The notes: generated by a model not told the origin, from the sequence alone. 64,000 nt of DNA from Acinetobacter lwoffii (GCF_019048525.1 NZ_CP077369.1:2356001-2420000), one strand, 5' to 3'; counted from the first letter of the stretch, positions 44,492 to 54,121 are shown. Translations and numbers: made by a program.

Positions 44492-45940
44492 TTATGAAGA
44501 AATATCAACACAGAGATATTTCATTTCAAGATATTCATCCATACCGAATTTGGACCCTTCACGGCCTAATCCTGATTGCTTGACTCCACCAAATGGCGCA
44601 ACCTCATTAGAGATAGCTCCGGTATTGATTCCCACCATACCGTATTCTAAGGCTTCGCCTACACGCCACTGACGTGCTGTACTTTGGCTAAATACATAGG
44701 TGGCCAGACCGAATTCCGTATCGTTCGCCATCTGAATTGCTTCTTCTTCAGTCTTGAAGCGGAATAACGGCGCCAACGGTCCAAAAGTTTCTTCTTTTGC
44801 AATACGCATCTGTTGGGTGACTTCAGTCAGAAGCGTTGGTTCGAAGAATGTACCGCCCAGATTTGAGCGCTGTCCACCGGTTTTCACCTGTGCGCCTTTG
44901 CTCACTGCATCTGCAATATGTGATTGCACTTTTTCAATCGCAGCCTCATCAATTAATGGACCTTGGGTAGAAGCTTCATCCCGGCCATCCCCGACTTTCA
45001 GCTTGGCAACAGCAGCCACCAGTTTTTCTACCAGTGCATCATAAATGCCATCTTGTACATAAATCCGGTTCGCACAAACACAGGTCTGCCCACTGTTCCG
45101 GAATTTACTGGCCATGATGCCCTGTACCGCCTGTTCAAGATTGGCGTCATCAAAGACCAGAACCGGTGCATTGCCACCAAGTTCTAAAGACAGTTTTTTG
45201 ATGGTCGGTGCACATTGCTGCATCAGGATACGGCCGACTTGAGTCGAACCGGTAAAGCTTAACTTTTTCACAGTTTCGCTTTCACATAAGACCTGACCCA
45301 CTGCAACCGCATCACCACTAACATGCAGCAATACATCTTGTGGCAAACCTGCGCGCAAGGCCAAAACTTCAAGCGCATAGGCGGTTAAAGGTGTTTGTTC
45401 AGCCGGTTTAACCAGCATGGAACAGCCAGCAGCCAGAGCTGGCGCGGCTTTACGGGTAATCATCGCCGCCGGGAAATTCCATGGCGTGATCGCAGCTGTT
45501 ACCCCAATCGCCTGTTTAACGACCAATAAACGCTGATGGGCAAGCGTTGGTGTCAACACGTCACCATCAATACGGCGCGCCTGCTCGGCAAACCAGCGGA
45601 TAAAGGAAGCGGCATAACCAATTTCACCACGCGCCTCAGCCAGTGGCTTACCCTGTTCAGCAGTCAGAATCTGAGCCAAAGATTCTTTATGTTCCTGCAT
45701 CAGATTGAACCAGGCCCAAAGCACATCCGCACGTTCGAGGGCTGTCTTGGTTTTCCAGGCTTTTTGGGCTTGCTGAGAACGAGCTATCAGCTGTTCTACA
45801 GATGTCCGGTCATGGGATTTTACCCAGGCCAAAGTGGCTTGGGTTGCTGCATCTTTGACTTCAATATATTCATCCGTGGCAGGCTGATCGAAGCTGATAT
45901 CAGGATGCTGTAATAAATCTCTATATTGCGCTTGAAGCAT
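44492..45940 (-). CDS. gabD: succinate-semialdehyde dehydrogenase GabD
   Basis: GabD oxidises succinate semialdehyde, the product of GabT, to succinate. The 482 residues equal the E. coli length. Aldehyde dehydrogenase motifs are clear: ITPWNFPAAMITRKAAPALAAGC, FTGSTQVG, LELGGNAP with the catalytic Glu, and SGQTCVCANRIYV with the catalytic Cys. I start at 45940 (MLQAQYRDLL), where AGAG lies eight bases upstream; a longer reading would overlap gabT. It is the second gene of a gabT-gabD operon. Confidence 0.93.
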   Translation of the reverse strand: MLQAQYRDLLQHPDISFDQPATDEYIEVKDAATQATLAWVKSHDRTSVEQLIARSQQAQKAWKTKTALERADVLWAWFNLMQEHKESLAQILTAEQGKPLAEARGEIGYAASFIRWFAEQARRIDGDVLTPTLAHQRLLVVKQAIGVTAAITPWNFPAAMITRKAAPALAAGCSMLVKPAEQTPLTAYALEVLALRAGLPQDVLLHVSGDAVAVGQVLCESETVKKLSFTGSTQVGRILMQQCAPTIKKLSLELGGNAPVLVFDDANLEQAVQGIMASKFRNSGQTCVCANRIYVQDGIYDALVEKLVAAVAKLKVGDGRDEASTQGPLIDEAAIEKVQSHIADAVSKGAQVKTGGQRSNLGGTFFEPTLLTEVTQQMRIAKEETFGPLAPLFRFKTEEEAIQMANDTEFGLATYVFSQSTARQWRVGEALEYGMVGINTGAISNEVAPFGGVKQSGLGREGSKFGMDEYLEMKYLCVDISS

Positions 45941-45956
45941 GATCATTACTCTTTTA

Positions 45957-47219
45957 TTAGGCTGCGACAGACAGTGCAAACCCTTGTTTCAAGATAGCCA
46001 ATCCCGCACGGAACTGTTCTGCCGGAATCGTGAGCGGGTATAGGAAACGGATTACATTACCATAACGACCGCAGGTCAGGATTAACAGACCATTTTGCAT
46101 GGCATGGTTTTGTACAGCTTTTGCCTGTTCCGCAGTTTCAAGCTCAACCGCCACCATTGAGCCCAGTGCACGAATATCTTTGACCATGCTAGATGACATT
46201 TTCAGTTCATGTAAAACATCAACCAGTTCTGCGCCTAGATCATTCGCTCTTTCACAAAGACCTTCTTCTTCAATGATATCCAGTACCGCATGGGCAGCCG
46301 CAACAGCAACCGGGTTACCGGCATAAGTACCGCCCAATCCACCTGGATTTGGTGCATCCATGACTTCAGCACGACCTACAACGCCTGAGATCGGGAAACC
46401 GCCGCCTAGACTCTTGGCCATTGTAATCAGGTCTGCCTTGGTCTCATAATAATCCATCGCAAACAGTTTACCTGTACGCGCAAAACCAGACTGTACTTCA
46501 TCAGCAATCAGTAAAATGCCGTTTTGATCGCATAATACACGCAAGCGTTTCAGGAATTCTGCTGGCACCACATTAAAACCGCCTTCGCCTTGTACAGGTT
46601 CAAGCACAATTGCTGCTACGTCATGCGCAGCAATATCTTCTGCGAAAATGTCTTCAATGCTTTGAATTGCATCATCAACACTAATGCCTTTGGATTCCAC
46701 CGGATAACGGGCATGGAAAACACCACCAGGCATCACCCCAAAGTCGCGTTTATAAGGTGCAGTTTTACCGGTCATGGCCATCGTCATAAATGAGCGACCA
46801 TGGAAACCATTGCCAAAAGTCACGATGCCATGACGGCCAGTATGGGCACGGGCAATTTTAACTGCATTTTCGACAGCTTCAGCACCAGTCGAAAAGAATG
46901 AGGTTTTTGCAGCACCTTGAATTGGAGCGCGTGCATTGATACGTTCTGCCAGAGCAACGTAACTCTCGTATGGTACAACCTGATAAGCCGTATGGGTAAA
47001 TTTGGTTAATTGTTCAGTGACCGCAGCAATAATTTTAGGGTGACGATGGCCGGTATTCAGTACGGCGATCCCGCCCGCAAAGTCGATATATTGATTGCCT
47101 TCTGCATCCCAGATGGTCGAGTTTTCTGCTTTCTCTGCGTACCATTGACACATGACCCCAACACCACGTGGTGTTGCCTGCTGTTTACGTGCATTCAGTG
47201 CTGAGTGTTTACTGTCCAT
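45957..47219 (-). CDS. gabT: 4-aminobutyrate aminotransferase GabT
   Basis: GabT moves the amino group of GABA to 2-oxoglutarate, giving succinate semialdehyde and glutamate. The 420-residue class III aminotransferase has FFSTGAEAVENAVKIAR, GFHGRSFMTMAMTGK, LIADEVQSGFARTGK, and TMAKSLGGGFP with the PLP-binding Lys. GAGGA lies six bases before the ATG. It precedes gabD by 16 bases. A paired GAGCC operator for a MocR regulator lies 115-150 bases upstream. Confidence 0.94.
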   Translation of the reverse strand: MDSKHSALNARKQQATPRGVGVMCQWYAEKAENSTIWDAEGNQYIDFAGGIAVLNTGHRHPKIIAAVTEQLTKFTHTAYQVVPYESYVALAERINARAPIQGAAKTSFFSTGAEAVENAVKIARAHTGRHGIVTFGNGFHGRSFMTMAMTGKTAPYKRDFGVMPGGVFHARYPVESKGISVDDAIQSIEDIFAEDIAAHDVAAIVLEPVQGEGGFNVVPAEFLKRLRVLCDQNGILLIADEVQSGFARTGKLFAMDYYETKADLITMAKSLGGGFPISGVVGRAEVMDAPNPGGLGGTYAGNPVAVAAAHAVLDIIEEEGLCERANDLGAELVDVLHELKMSSSMVKDIRALGSMVAVELETAEQAKAVQNHAMQNGLLILTCGRYGNVIRFLYPLTIPAEQFRAGLAILKQGFALSVAA

Positions 47220-47334
47220 TTTGTATCCTCATTCTTGATTCATACGTTGTAAATTTTGCTATCCGGATCTTGGGATAGAAATTTGCCAAAGACTGGCTGA
47301 TGTTGTTCATTTTGCGCTTTTACGCGTATGAGAC

Positions 47335-47370
47335 GAGAGCCATTATTGAGTAATTCAAAGGAGCCAATTG
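47335..47370. promoter_or_regulatory. paired MocR/GabR-type operator upstream of gabT
   Basis: Half-sites GAGAGCC (47335-47341) and AGGAGCC (47359-47365) lie 24 bases apart; the second continues into AATTG. The same pair, nearly base for base, occurs upstream of gabP, and a related pair overlaps the regulator start. Confidence 0.65.
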
Positions 47371-47445
47371 ATCTATTTAAAACGAGTAAAATAGTCAAAA
47401 TATAAAATTATTTTATTTATAAACAATTATTTATATTTATAATGA

Positions 47446-47480
47446 AAATTGGCTCCTTTTTAAATAAAGAAGCCAATTTA
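47446..47480. promoter_or_regulatory. inverted pair of the operator half-site
   Basis: AAATTGGCTCCTTT and AAAGAAGCCAATTT form an inverted repeat with one mismatch around TTAAATA. Each arm contains the GGCT/AGCC core of the operator. It lies between gdhA and gabT and may be a further regulator site or an RNA hairpin. Confidence 0.45.
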
Positions 47481-47509
47481 AAAACCCATTGCAAAAATTT
47501 ACGATGGGT
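47479..47509 (-). terminator. terminator of the glutamate dehydrogenase gene
   Basis: Read leftward, ACCCAT and ATGGGT form a stem with a 14-base loop, followed by TTTTTAAA. It lies about 60 bases after the gdhA stop codon. Confidence 0.55.
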
Positions 47510-47567
47510 CATCATGGATTAAATCTAGTCGTTTTTATGGATTAATTCATCTTGCAAAAAACTTCGC

Positions 47568-48851
47568 TTAACCCGGATAGATGCCGCGTTCCTGGCGTGC
47601 CATTAAAATACGTTCACAAGCCAGAATATAAGCGGCTGTACGCAAAGAACATCCGGCCTGAACTGCTTTTTGCCATACATCCTGTACCGCATTTTTCATA
47701 CTGGCATCCATACGCTGGTTAATCTCTTCCTCAGTCCAGAAATAGCTGGCCAAATCCTGAACCCATTCAAAATAGCTGACCGTCACGCCACCCGCATTGC
47801 AGATCACGTCTGGCACCACCGTAATATGACGCTCACTCAGAATTTCATCCGCTTCAGTCAAAGTGGGACCATTGGCACCTTCCAGAATCATTTTGGCCTG
47901 AATATTTTGCGCGACCTGAGTATTAATCACACCTTCCAGTGCTGCCGGAATAAAAACTTCGGCAGGAATGCTCCAAAAAGCTGATGCAGAAATTTCATCA
48001 CTGGCAGAAAATCCCTGAATTTTATGGTGGGCATTGGAGTATTCAAGCAGCTTTTTAATATCAATCCCCTCTTCTTGATACAGGGTGGCGGAATGGTCCT
48101 GAACACAGATCACTTTGCTGCCATTTTCCTGGAAAAGCAGCGCAGCTTCACTCCCGACATTACCGAAACCCTGTACACAGACCCGAGCATTTTTTAAATC
48201 CAGACCGATTTGCTGGGCAACTTCACGGCCGCTAATAAACACACCACGGCCTGTGGCTTTACTACGGCCTAAAGAACCCCCTAAATGCACCGGCTTTCCG
48301 GTCACTACACCAGTAATCGTAGAACCTGCATTCATGGAAAAGGTGTCCATCATCCAGGCCATGATTTGCGGATTGGTTCCTACATCCGGTGCCGGAATAT
48401 CTTTTTGCGGTCCAATAATTAAATTGATTTCTGCCGTATAACGTCGGGTCAAGCGTTCCAGTTCGCGTTTGGAAAGCTGGCTCGGATCGACTCGCACACC
48501 GCCTTTGGCTCCACCAAAAGGTAAATTTAGAGCAGCACATTTGATTGTCATCCAGGCTGACAGAGCCATCACCTCATCCAAATTGACATCTGGATGAAAA
48601 CGCACACCGCCTTTGCCCGGACCGCGGGTTAAATTGTGCTGAACACGATAGCCTTCAAAATGCTGAACCGTACCATCATCCATAATGACCGGGACATCGA
48701 CAATCAAACTGCGCTTTGGGCGTCGCAGCATGTCCAGTCGTTCACTCAGCTCACCCAGATAAGGCGCTACTTTATCCAGTTGCTTAAGATAATTGTTCCA
48801 GGCCGTTGTACCTTGCTCGGTATAGGTCAATCCTTTCATCATCATGTTCAT
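47568..48851 (-). CDS. gdhA: glutamate dehydrogenase (Glu/Leu/Phe/Val family)
   Basis: The enzyme interconverts glutamate with 2-oxoglutarate and ammonia. The 427-residue protein shows [16 protein letters not shown], the catalytic Lys in [14 protein letters not shown] (near 115-128), [17 protein letters not shown] with the catalytic Asp, and the nucleotide fold [12 protein letters not shown]. Length suits the hexameric NAD-type class. AAGGA lies seven bases before the first ATG. It lies between the gab operon and the regulator, so it may consume the glutamate formed by GabT. Confidence 0.92.
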   Translation of the reverse strand: MNMMMKGLTYTEQGTTAWNNYLKQLDKVAPYLGELSERLDMLRRPKRSLIVDVPVIMDDGTVQHFEGYRVQHNLTRGPGKGGVRFHPDVNLDEVMALSAWMTIKCAALNLPFGGAKGGVRVDPSQLSKRELERLTRRYTAEINLIIGPQKDIPAPDVGTNPQIMAWMMDTFSMNAGSTITGVVTGKPVHLGGSLGRSKATGRGVFISGREVAQQIGLDLKNARVCVQGFGNVGSEAALLFQENGSKVICVQDHSATLYQEEGIDIKKLLEYSNAHHKIQGFSASDEISASAFWSIPAEVFIPAALEGVINTQVAQNIQAKMILEGANGPTLTEADEILSERHITVVPDVICNAGGVTVSYFEWVQDLASYFWTEEEINQRMDASMKNAVQDVWQKAVQAGCSLRTAAYILACERILMARQERGIYPG

Positions 48852-49132
48852 TCTATGATCCTTTTGTTATATGCAGTCGTATGTCCTGGCGGCTGCAACA
48901 CATCTCTATTCGGCTGTTATGGCAATCATTGCTTGATTCAGGTCTTAGTTCAGCGCGCTCCAAACAAAATCAGTGTCTAGATTTTCCGCTTTAGTTTTAA
49001 TCGGTATCTGTGTATATTGCCTGCCCGCCTGTATGCTCGCATTCAAGCCGCAGGTACATGATCAAAACGCATACAAGACACTTTACAATGACTGCCTGAT
49101 CAGACTATTTTGCACCTAGCAATACCGCTCTC
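48852..49132. promoter_or_regulatory. divergent region between gdhA and the MocR regulator
   Basis: About 280 bases hold the promoters of both genes. No further gene is seen. The right end abuts the operator at 49135-49169. Confidence 0.5.
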
Positions 49133-49134
49133 AC

Positions 49135-49169
49135 GAGAGCCATTTCAAATTTGTAGGAGAGAGCCAATT
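49135..49169. promoter_or_regulatory. paired MocR operator overlapping the regulator start
   Basis: GAGAGCC occurs at 49135-49141 and 49159-49165, 24 bases apart as in the two other copies. The second half-site lies across the ribosome site and runs into the TTG start codon, which suggests autorepression. Confidence 0.65.
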
Positions 49170-50670
49170 GCGTAGCTTGCTTGGAGATTATTTACTGCAG
49201 CGATTGCAGCAAGATGTCACAGGAACATTACAGATGCGCCTGTTCCGCTGCTTGCGTAACGCGATTATTGATAGCGTATTGGCTCCCAAAACCCGCTTGC
49301 CTGCATCACGTGATTTGGCTAAAGAGATTCAGGTATCGCGTAATACGGTGTTAAATGCCTATGAACAATTACAGGCACAGGGTTATGTTGATGCCCGTAC
49401 CGGTCAAGGTACCTGGGTAGTAGAGAAATTACCCGAATCCTTTTTGGTGAAGGCAGAACAGAATTCTCCTGCCGTTGCAGAAAAAAAAGCACAGCAAAAT
49501 TATAATCTGTCGCAACGCGGTTCTTACTTGCTCGGCTATTCCGCGGCTTCGCCTTATCAATGGGGAGCCTTTGTACCGGGCGCACCCGATGTAACCGAAT
49601 TTCCGCATCATATTTTCAGCAAAATCCAAACGCGTTTGAGCCGTGAACCTCAAGTTAACAACCTGATTTACAGCAATGCCGGTGGCTCCCTAGAACTGCG
49701 TCAGGAGCTGGCAGAATATCTGAAAATTGCCCGTTCAGTGCAGTGCGATGCTGATCAGATCATTATTACCGAAGGCACCCATCAGGCGATTGATTTGGTC
49801 TCGCGTACTTTAAGCGACATAGGCGATGAGGTCTGGATCGAAGATCCAGCCTATTGGGGCGCGCGTAATATTTTACGAATTAATGGCGTCAATCTACGTT
49901 CCTTACCGGTGGATCAGGAAGGGATTATTCCCGATCTGCATCCCAAGAAACCACCTAAACTGATTTTTGTGACGCCGTCGCATCAGTATCCTTTGGGCTC
50001 ACATTTAAGTTTAGAACGGCGCAAACAGTTAATTGCACTGGCACGCCAGCACAATAGCTGGATTGTTGAAGATGATTATGACAGCGAGTTCAGGTTCTCG
50101 GGCCAGCCCTATCCTTCTTTACAAGGTTTAGAGCCGGATTCTCCGGTGATTTATATGGGGACGTTCAGTAAGACGATTTATCCGGCCCTGCGTATTGGCT
50201 ATTTAGTGGTACCAAAACAGCTCTTTTCTTCATTGCGAATTGTAGCTTCGGAACTTTATCGTGGTGGTCACTTAATCGATCAGCAAACACTCGCTGAATT
50301 TATCCGTGAAGGACATTATGAAGCGCATATCCGACGAATGCGTTTATTGTATGGCAAACGCCACGCTTTTTTAATTGACCTGATTCGCCGACATTTAGGT
50401 GAAGATTTTCTGCATGAATACAATACCGCCGCCGGTTTGCATCTGATTTTAAAATTGCCCAGCAGCAGTGATGATGTCTTGATTGCATCCAAAGCGCTTG
50501 AACTGGGAATCAAGGTCAGAGCCTTATCGCAATACTATACCAAACATTATTCCACCCGGCAGAAAGGATTATTACTGGGCTTTGCCTGTGTGAGTGAACA
50601 GGAAATTCTGGTGGCTTTCGGGATATTGTTAAAGTGCTTGCGCGAGCATGGGATCCGCACTTTAACTTAG
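49168..50670 (+). CDS. MocR/GabR-family transcriptional regulator
   Basis: The 500-residue protein joins a GntR winged helix (LPASRDLAKEIQVSRNTVLNAYEQLQAQGYVDARTGQGTWV, residues about 44-84) to a fold-type I aminotransferase-like domain. The PLP Lys is in YMGTFSKTIYPALRIGYLV, and IVEDDYDSEFRF holds the conserved Asp. The start is TTG, supported by AGGAG eight bases upstream. Flanking gabT-gabD, glutamate dehydrogenase and a GabP-type permease suggest that it senses GABA, like Bacillus GabR. Paired GAGCC operators near those genes fit this. Confidence 0.88.
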   Translation: MRSLLGDYLLQRLQQDVTGTLQMRLFRCLRNAIIDSVLAPKTRLPASRDLAKEIQVSRNTVLNAYEQLQAQGYVDARTGQGTWVVEKLPESFLVKAEQNSPAVAEKKAQQNYNLSQRGSYLLGYSAASPYQWGAFVPGAPDVTEFPHHIFSKIQTRLSREPQVNNLIYSNAGGSLELRQELAEYLKIARSVQCDADQIIITEGTHQAIDLVSRTLSDIGDEVWIEDPAYWGARNILRINGVNLRSLPVDQEGIIPDLHPKKPPKLIFVTPSHQYPLGSHLSLERRKQLIALARQHNSWIVEDDYDSEFRFSGQPYPSLQGLEPDSPVIYMGTFSKTIYPALRIGYLVVPKQLFSSLRIVASELYRGGHLIDQQTLAEFIREGHYEAHIRRMRLLYGKRHAFLIDLIRRHLGEDFLHEYNTAAGLHLILKLPSSSDDVLIASKALELGIKVRALSQYYTKHYSTRQKGLLLGFACVSEQEILVAFGILLKCLREHGIRTLT

Positions 50671-50820
50671 TAAAAACTCAGGGATCAATACAATTATATT
50701 TTTAAAATCAAAAAGCTTTTAATTTATTTTTAAAGGGAACGTAAACCTGCTTTTAGCCTGATATTTTAGGTAAGCTTTATTTTTCTGTAAATATTGCCTG
50801 CTTATATTTTTTATCTCTTA
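50671..50820. other. AT-rich intergenic stretch
   Basis: No gene is supported between the regulator and the operator upstream of the permease. Confidence 0.5.
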
Positions 50821-50862
50821 AGCCAATTGGCTCCTTTGAATTGCTCAAAAATGGCTCTCGTC
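50821..50862. promoter_or_regulatory. paired MocR operator upstream of gabP
   Basis: GGCTCCT (50829-50835) and GGCTCTC (50853-50859) lie 24 bases apart. On the minus strand this copy matches the gabT operator almost completely over about 37 bases. Relative to the regulated genes both copies point the same way. Confidence 0.65.
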
Positions 50863-51087
50863 ACTTTACAACAAAAAAGAGAAATTAACCGCATACATGA
50901 ACAGCATGTAACCGTACTTTAATCAAAGTGTGATCCTGTCTATAGGGCTACAAGGATTCATTTTATTAAGATTAACTTAATATTGGTCAAGCACTGATGA
51001 ATTCGGTTACAGTTTCAAAGGATAAGATAGCGTAAGCCAAATAAGGAATTTTATTGCCGCTACGCTATTGATATTAAGGGAAATTAT

Positions 51088-52542
51088 ATGGCAGAACATC
51101 AACATTTCTCCAATTCCGAATCATCAAACGGCTTAAAAAACGGACTTAAATCACGCCATCTCACCATGATTTCAATTGCCGGCGTCATTGGTGGAGCACT
51201 CTTTGTCGGCTCCGGTAATGTCATCTATTCTGCAGGACCTGCTGCACTCATTGCCTATACTCTAGGTGGAATATTAGTTTTACTCATTATGCGTATGCTG
51301 GGAGAAATGGCGGTACTGAATCCCGACAGCGGCTCATTTTCAACCTATGCGGACCGAGGAATCGGGCGCTGGGCCGGATTTTCCATCGGCTGGTTATACT
51401 GGTCTTTCTGGACCTTGCTCATGGGCTGGGAAGCCTTTGTCGCCGGGAAAATCTTAAATAGCTGGTTTCCATTTATCCCGATCTGGGGCTATATGCTTCT
51501 GGTCACTGTAGCGCTGGTCTGGATTAACCTCCGTGACGTAAAAAACTTTGGTGAATTCGAGTTCTGGTTTGCCCTGATTAAAGTCATTGCCATTGTACTG
51601 TTTCTGGTGTTTGGTAGTTTGGCCGTGATGCACCTGTGGCCTTGGGGCGATGCCTCTATGCTCGGTGGTACAACTCATCTAACCGCTCAAGGCTTTATGC
51701 CTAATGGGTTTTCATCGGTGATCACGGCCTTATTGGGTGTAATGTTTGCTTATATGGGAGCAGAGATTGTCACCGTAGCAGCAGCTGAAACCAAAGATCC
51801 AGCCAAGGAAATTCGTAAGGCCGCTAATTCAATTGTATGGCGTATCATTTTATTCTATGTCGGTTCAATGTTGATTACGGTTTGCCTGATTCCACACAAT
51901 AATCCTTTATTGAAAGATCCGACCTGGGGTACGTATAGCGTAGCGCTTACTGCACTCGGTATTCCAGAAGCACGCCATATTGTTAATTTTGTCGTGCTCA
52001 CCTCGGTATGTAGCTGCTTTAACTCCGCACTTTATACCTGTTCACGCATGGTCTATTCCCTCTCCAAACGTGGAGATGCACCAAAGAGTTTCGGTTTAAC
52101 CAACCGCAATAACAGCCCATGGGTAGGTGTCATCTTTTCAAGCCTGTTTTCTTTCGTGGCGATTTATCTGACTGCCACCGAAAGTATGAATATTTATGAT
52201 GTCTTGATGTTAGCGACGGGTACCGTATCTTTATATGTCTATCTTGCTATTGCCATTTCTCAGCTTAAGTTACGTAAAAAACTGGAAGCTGAAGGACAAA
52301 ATATTCCATTCAAGATGTGGTTATTCCCATGGCTCACTTATCTGGTCATTATCTTTATTGTCGGCGCTTTAATTACCATGATTATTGAGGGGACGTATTT
52401 TAAAGAAGTGGTTTATACCAGTGTGCTTGCATTATTTATTGTAGGCTTAGGCATCTGCGCACAAAAGTTTAACTGGGGTAAAACCTCAGTCAAAAAGGAA
52501 AAAGCAGCACAAGCCAGAATTAATTTAAGTGATAATCTTTAA
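51088..52542 (+). CDS. gabP: amino acid permease, GabP-like
   Basis: The 484-residue protein is an APC-superfamily transporter with about 12 membrane helices. The first helix region MISIAGVIGGALFVGSGNVIYSAGP and the following AYTLGGILVLLIMRMLGEMAVLNPDSGSF are the AAT-family hallmark. Its nearest recognisable relatives are GabP-type carriers, but similar carriers move asparagine, lysine or aromatic amino acids. The linked gabT-gabD and the operator shared with them favour GABA. The start has AGGG seven bases upstream; a strong terminator follows at 52583. Confidence 0.85.
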   Translation: MAEHQHFSNSESSNGLKNGLKSRHLTMISIAGVIGGALFVGSGNVIYSAGPAALIAYTLGGILVLLIMRMLGEMAVLNPDSGSFSTYADRGIGRWAGFSIGWLYWSFWTLLMGWEAFVAGKILNSWFPFIPIWGYMLLVTVALVWINLRDVKNFGEFEFWFALIKVIAIVLFLVFGSLAVMHLWPWGDASMLGGTTHLTAQGFMPNGFSSVITALLGVMFAYMGAEIVTVAAAETKDPAKEIRKAANSIVWRIILFYVGSMLITVCLIPHNNPLLKDPTWGTYSVALTALGIPEARHIVNFVVLTSVCSCFNSALYTCSRMVYSLSKRGDAPKSFGLTNRNNSPWVGVIFSSLFSFVAIYLTATESMNIYDVLMLATGTVSLYVYLAIAISQLKLRKKLEAEGQNIPFKMWLFPWLTYLVIIFIVGALITMIIEGTYFKEVVYTSVLALFIVGLGICAQKFNWGKTSVKKEKAAQARINLSDNL

Positions 52543-52582
52543 TTTATTTCTATAGAAATTTTTTAAATACATCAGAATGAAT

Positions 52583-52616
52583 AAATGGAGAGTTAACAAA
52601 CTCTCCATTTATTTTA
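52583..52616 (+). terminator. strong intrinsic terminator after gabP
   Basis: AAATGGAGAGTT (52583-52594) and AACTCTCCATTT (52599-52610) form a perfect 12-bp stem with a four-base loop, followed by ATTTTA. Confidence 0.85.
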
Positions 52617-52732
52617 TATACAAGCCCAGTAAAAAAGGCCTATGTATGTCTAGATTTTAAATCTCCGTTGATACTTTACCTTTCCTAATCAAATTTCACC
52701 TTTCAAGACCACCTTAACTATTTAAGTGTAGC

Positions 52733-52880
52733 CAGAAGCTGTTCCATTAGCTTTTTCTGTTCTGATTGGTCAACCTGATCCGTTTCAATGAATAATTGAT
52801 AAATCTCGAATACATTCTGTTATGAAATGTTGAGTCCAGCCTCATTTTGCCCAAAAGCTTCTAATATATTTTTTCTTATA
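52733..52880 (-). pseudogene. remnant of an unrecognised leftward gene
   Basis: On the minus strand one frame reads NILEAFGQNEAGLNIS, then an in-frame TAA, then QNVFEIYQLFIETDQVDQSE and on to MEQLLATLK before its own stop. The composition looks like a real protein C-terminus interrupted by a nonsense codon. The upstream part runs into the promoter region of the SDR gene, so the rest has been lost. I do not recognise the family. Confidence 0.4.
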
Positions 52881-52909
52881 TGGCCACAATCATTGGAATT
52901 GGAAAAGAT

Positions 52910-53779
52910 ATGAATCATTATCCTGAAACCCCAGCTTCAACTGAAACCCAAGACCATCAACCTGGCGTGCAAACCCAAATGGACCCTGCACCGGAAATTA
53001 TTAAACCGCATTATAAAGGCAGTGAAAAATTAAAAGGCAAAGTTGCCTTGATTACTGGTGGTGATAGCGGAATTGGCCGCTCTGTATCGGTCTTATTTGC
53101 CCGCGAAGGTGCAGATATCGCTATTTGCTATCTGGATGAAGATCAGGATGCACGGGACACCAAAAAAATGGTGGAAGATGAAGGCCGCCGTTGTCTGCTG
53201 ATTCAATGTGATTTACAAGATCAAGATGAAATCAAGAAAATGGTGGAAAAGACCCTTCAGGAATTTAAAACGATTAATATTCTGGTCAATAATGCCGGGG
53301 TTCAATACCCGAAAGAAAGTATTACCGATATCTCGCCCGAGCAATTACTTAAAACATTTAATGTTAATATTCTGTCGATGTTCCACCTGACTCAGGCGGT
53401 GATTCCGCATATGCAAGCAGGTGACAGCATTATCAATACCACCAGTATTACCAGTTATCACGGACATGATCAGCTGATTGACTATGCCAGCACGAAAGGT
53501 GCCATCACTACATTTACCCGAAGCCTTTCCACCAATTTATTAAAAAATAAAACGGGCATTCGCGTCAATGGTGTCGCTCCGGGCCCAATCTGGACCCCAC
53601 TCATTCCGAGCAGTTTTGATGAAGAACAGCTTAAAGATTTTGGTAAAAGTACCCCAATGGGCCGCATGGGCCAGCCAAGTGAAGTAGCACCGGCGTATTT
53701 ATTTCTGGCCAGTGAAGAAGCCAGCTATATTTCAGGTCAGGTGATTCATGTGAATGGCGGCAGTATTATTAACGGCTAA
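52910..53779 (+). CDS. SDR-family oxidoreductase (general-stress type)
   Basis: The 289-residue short-chain dehydrogenase has a polar N-terminal extension (residues 1-40, with PHYKGSEKLKGKVALITGG), the cofactor motif TGGDSGIGRSVS, NNAG, the Ser in NTTSITSY, and the catalytic YASTK. This layout resembles the Bacillus GspA39/YhdF/YhxC group, linked to general stress. I start at 52910 (MNHYPETP), with GGAAAAG just upstream; an ATG at 52880 would add ten residues. A hairpin terminator follows. The substrate is not known. Confidence 0.85.
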   Translation: MNHYPETPASTETQDHQPGVQTQMDPAPEIIKPHYKGSEKLKGKVALITGGDSGIGRSVSVLFAREGADIAICYLDEDQDARDTKKMVEDEGRRCLLIQCDLQDQDEIKKMVEKTLQEFKTINILVNNAGVQYPKESITDISPEQLLKTFNVNILSMFHLTQAVIPHMQAGDSIINTTSITSYHGHDQLIDYASTKGAITTFTRSLSTNLLKNKTGIRVNGVAPGPIWTPLIPSSFDEEQLKDFGKSTPMGRMGQPSEVAPAYLFLASEEASYISGQVIHVNGGSIING

Positions 53780-53788
53780 TCTGGCACA

Positions 53789-53820
53789 GAAGATAGCGGT
53801 TCTAGCTGACCGTTATCTTC
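53789..53820 (+). terminator. hairpin after the SDR gene
   Basis: GAAGATAGCGGT and ACCGTTATCTTC form a 12-bp stem with one G-T pair, ten bases after the stop codon. A T-rich but broken tract follows. Confidence 0.6.
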
Positions 53821-53950
53821 ATCTATTTAATCTTTGGATTTTCATATTTAAAAAAAATTGTTTTTATAAAATGTTTCCAACAAATACTTACCCTCGCAAA
53901 AGTAAGCTCTTGTTATAGTAATTTCAGCCAAACCTGATGAGGATATTAAG

Positions 53951-54121
53951 ATGCCTAGAGGTGAAAAATCAGCCTATACCGATAAACAGAAACGGCAGGC
54001 CCAACATATTGAAGAAAGCGAAAAAGAACGTGGTCGTTCTGAGGAAGAAGCCGAACGTATTGCCTGGTCAACGGTCAACAAACAAGATGGTGGCGGCAAG
54101 AAAAAGAAACCGTCCCACTAA
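53951..54121 (+). CDS. small hydrophilic Lys/Glu-rich protein
   Basis: A 56-residue protein starts at 53951 (MPRGEKSAYTDKQKRQAQHI) with GAGG eight bases upstream. It continues with an EESEKERGRSEEEAERIAW helix and ends in a GGGKKKKPSH tail. Similar short proteins are widespread in proteobacteria and are sometimes named plasmid stabilisation proteins, without evidence I know of. Their charged composition suggests a nucleic-acid or stress-related role. It follows a stress-type SDR and precedes a perfect terminator. The overlapping frame at 53937 is not the real gene. Confidence 0.75.
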   Translation: MPRGEKSAYTDKQKRQAQHIEESEKERGRSEEEAERIAWSTVNKQDGGGKKKKPSH

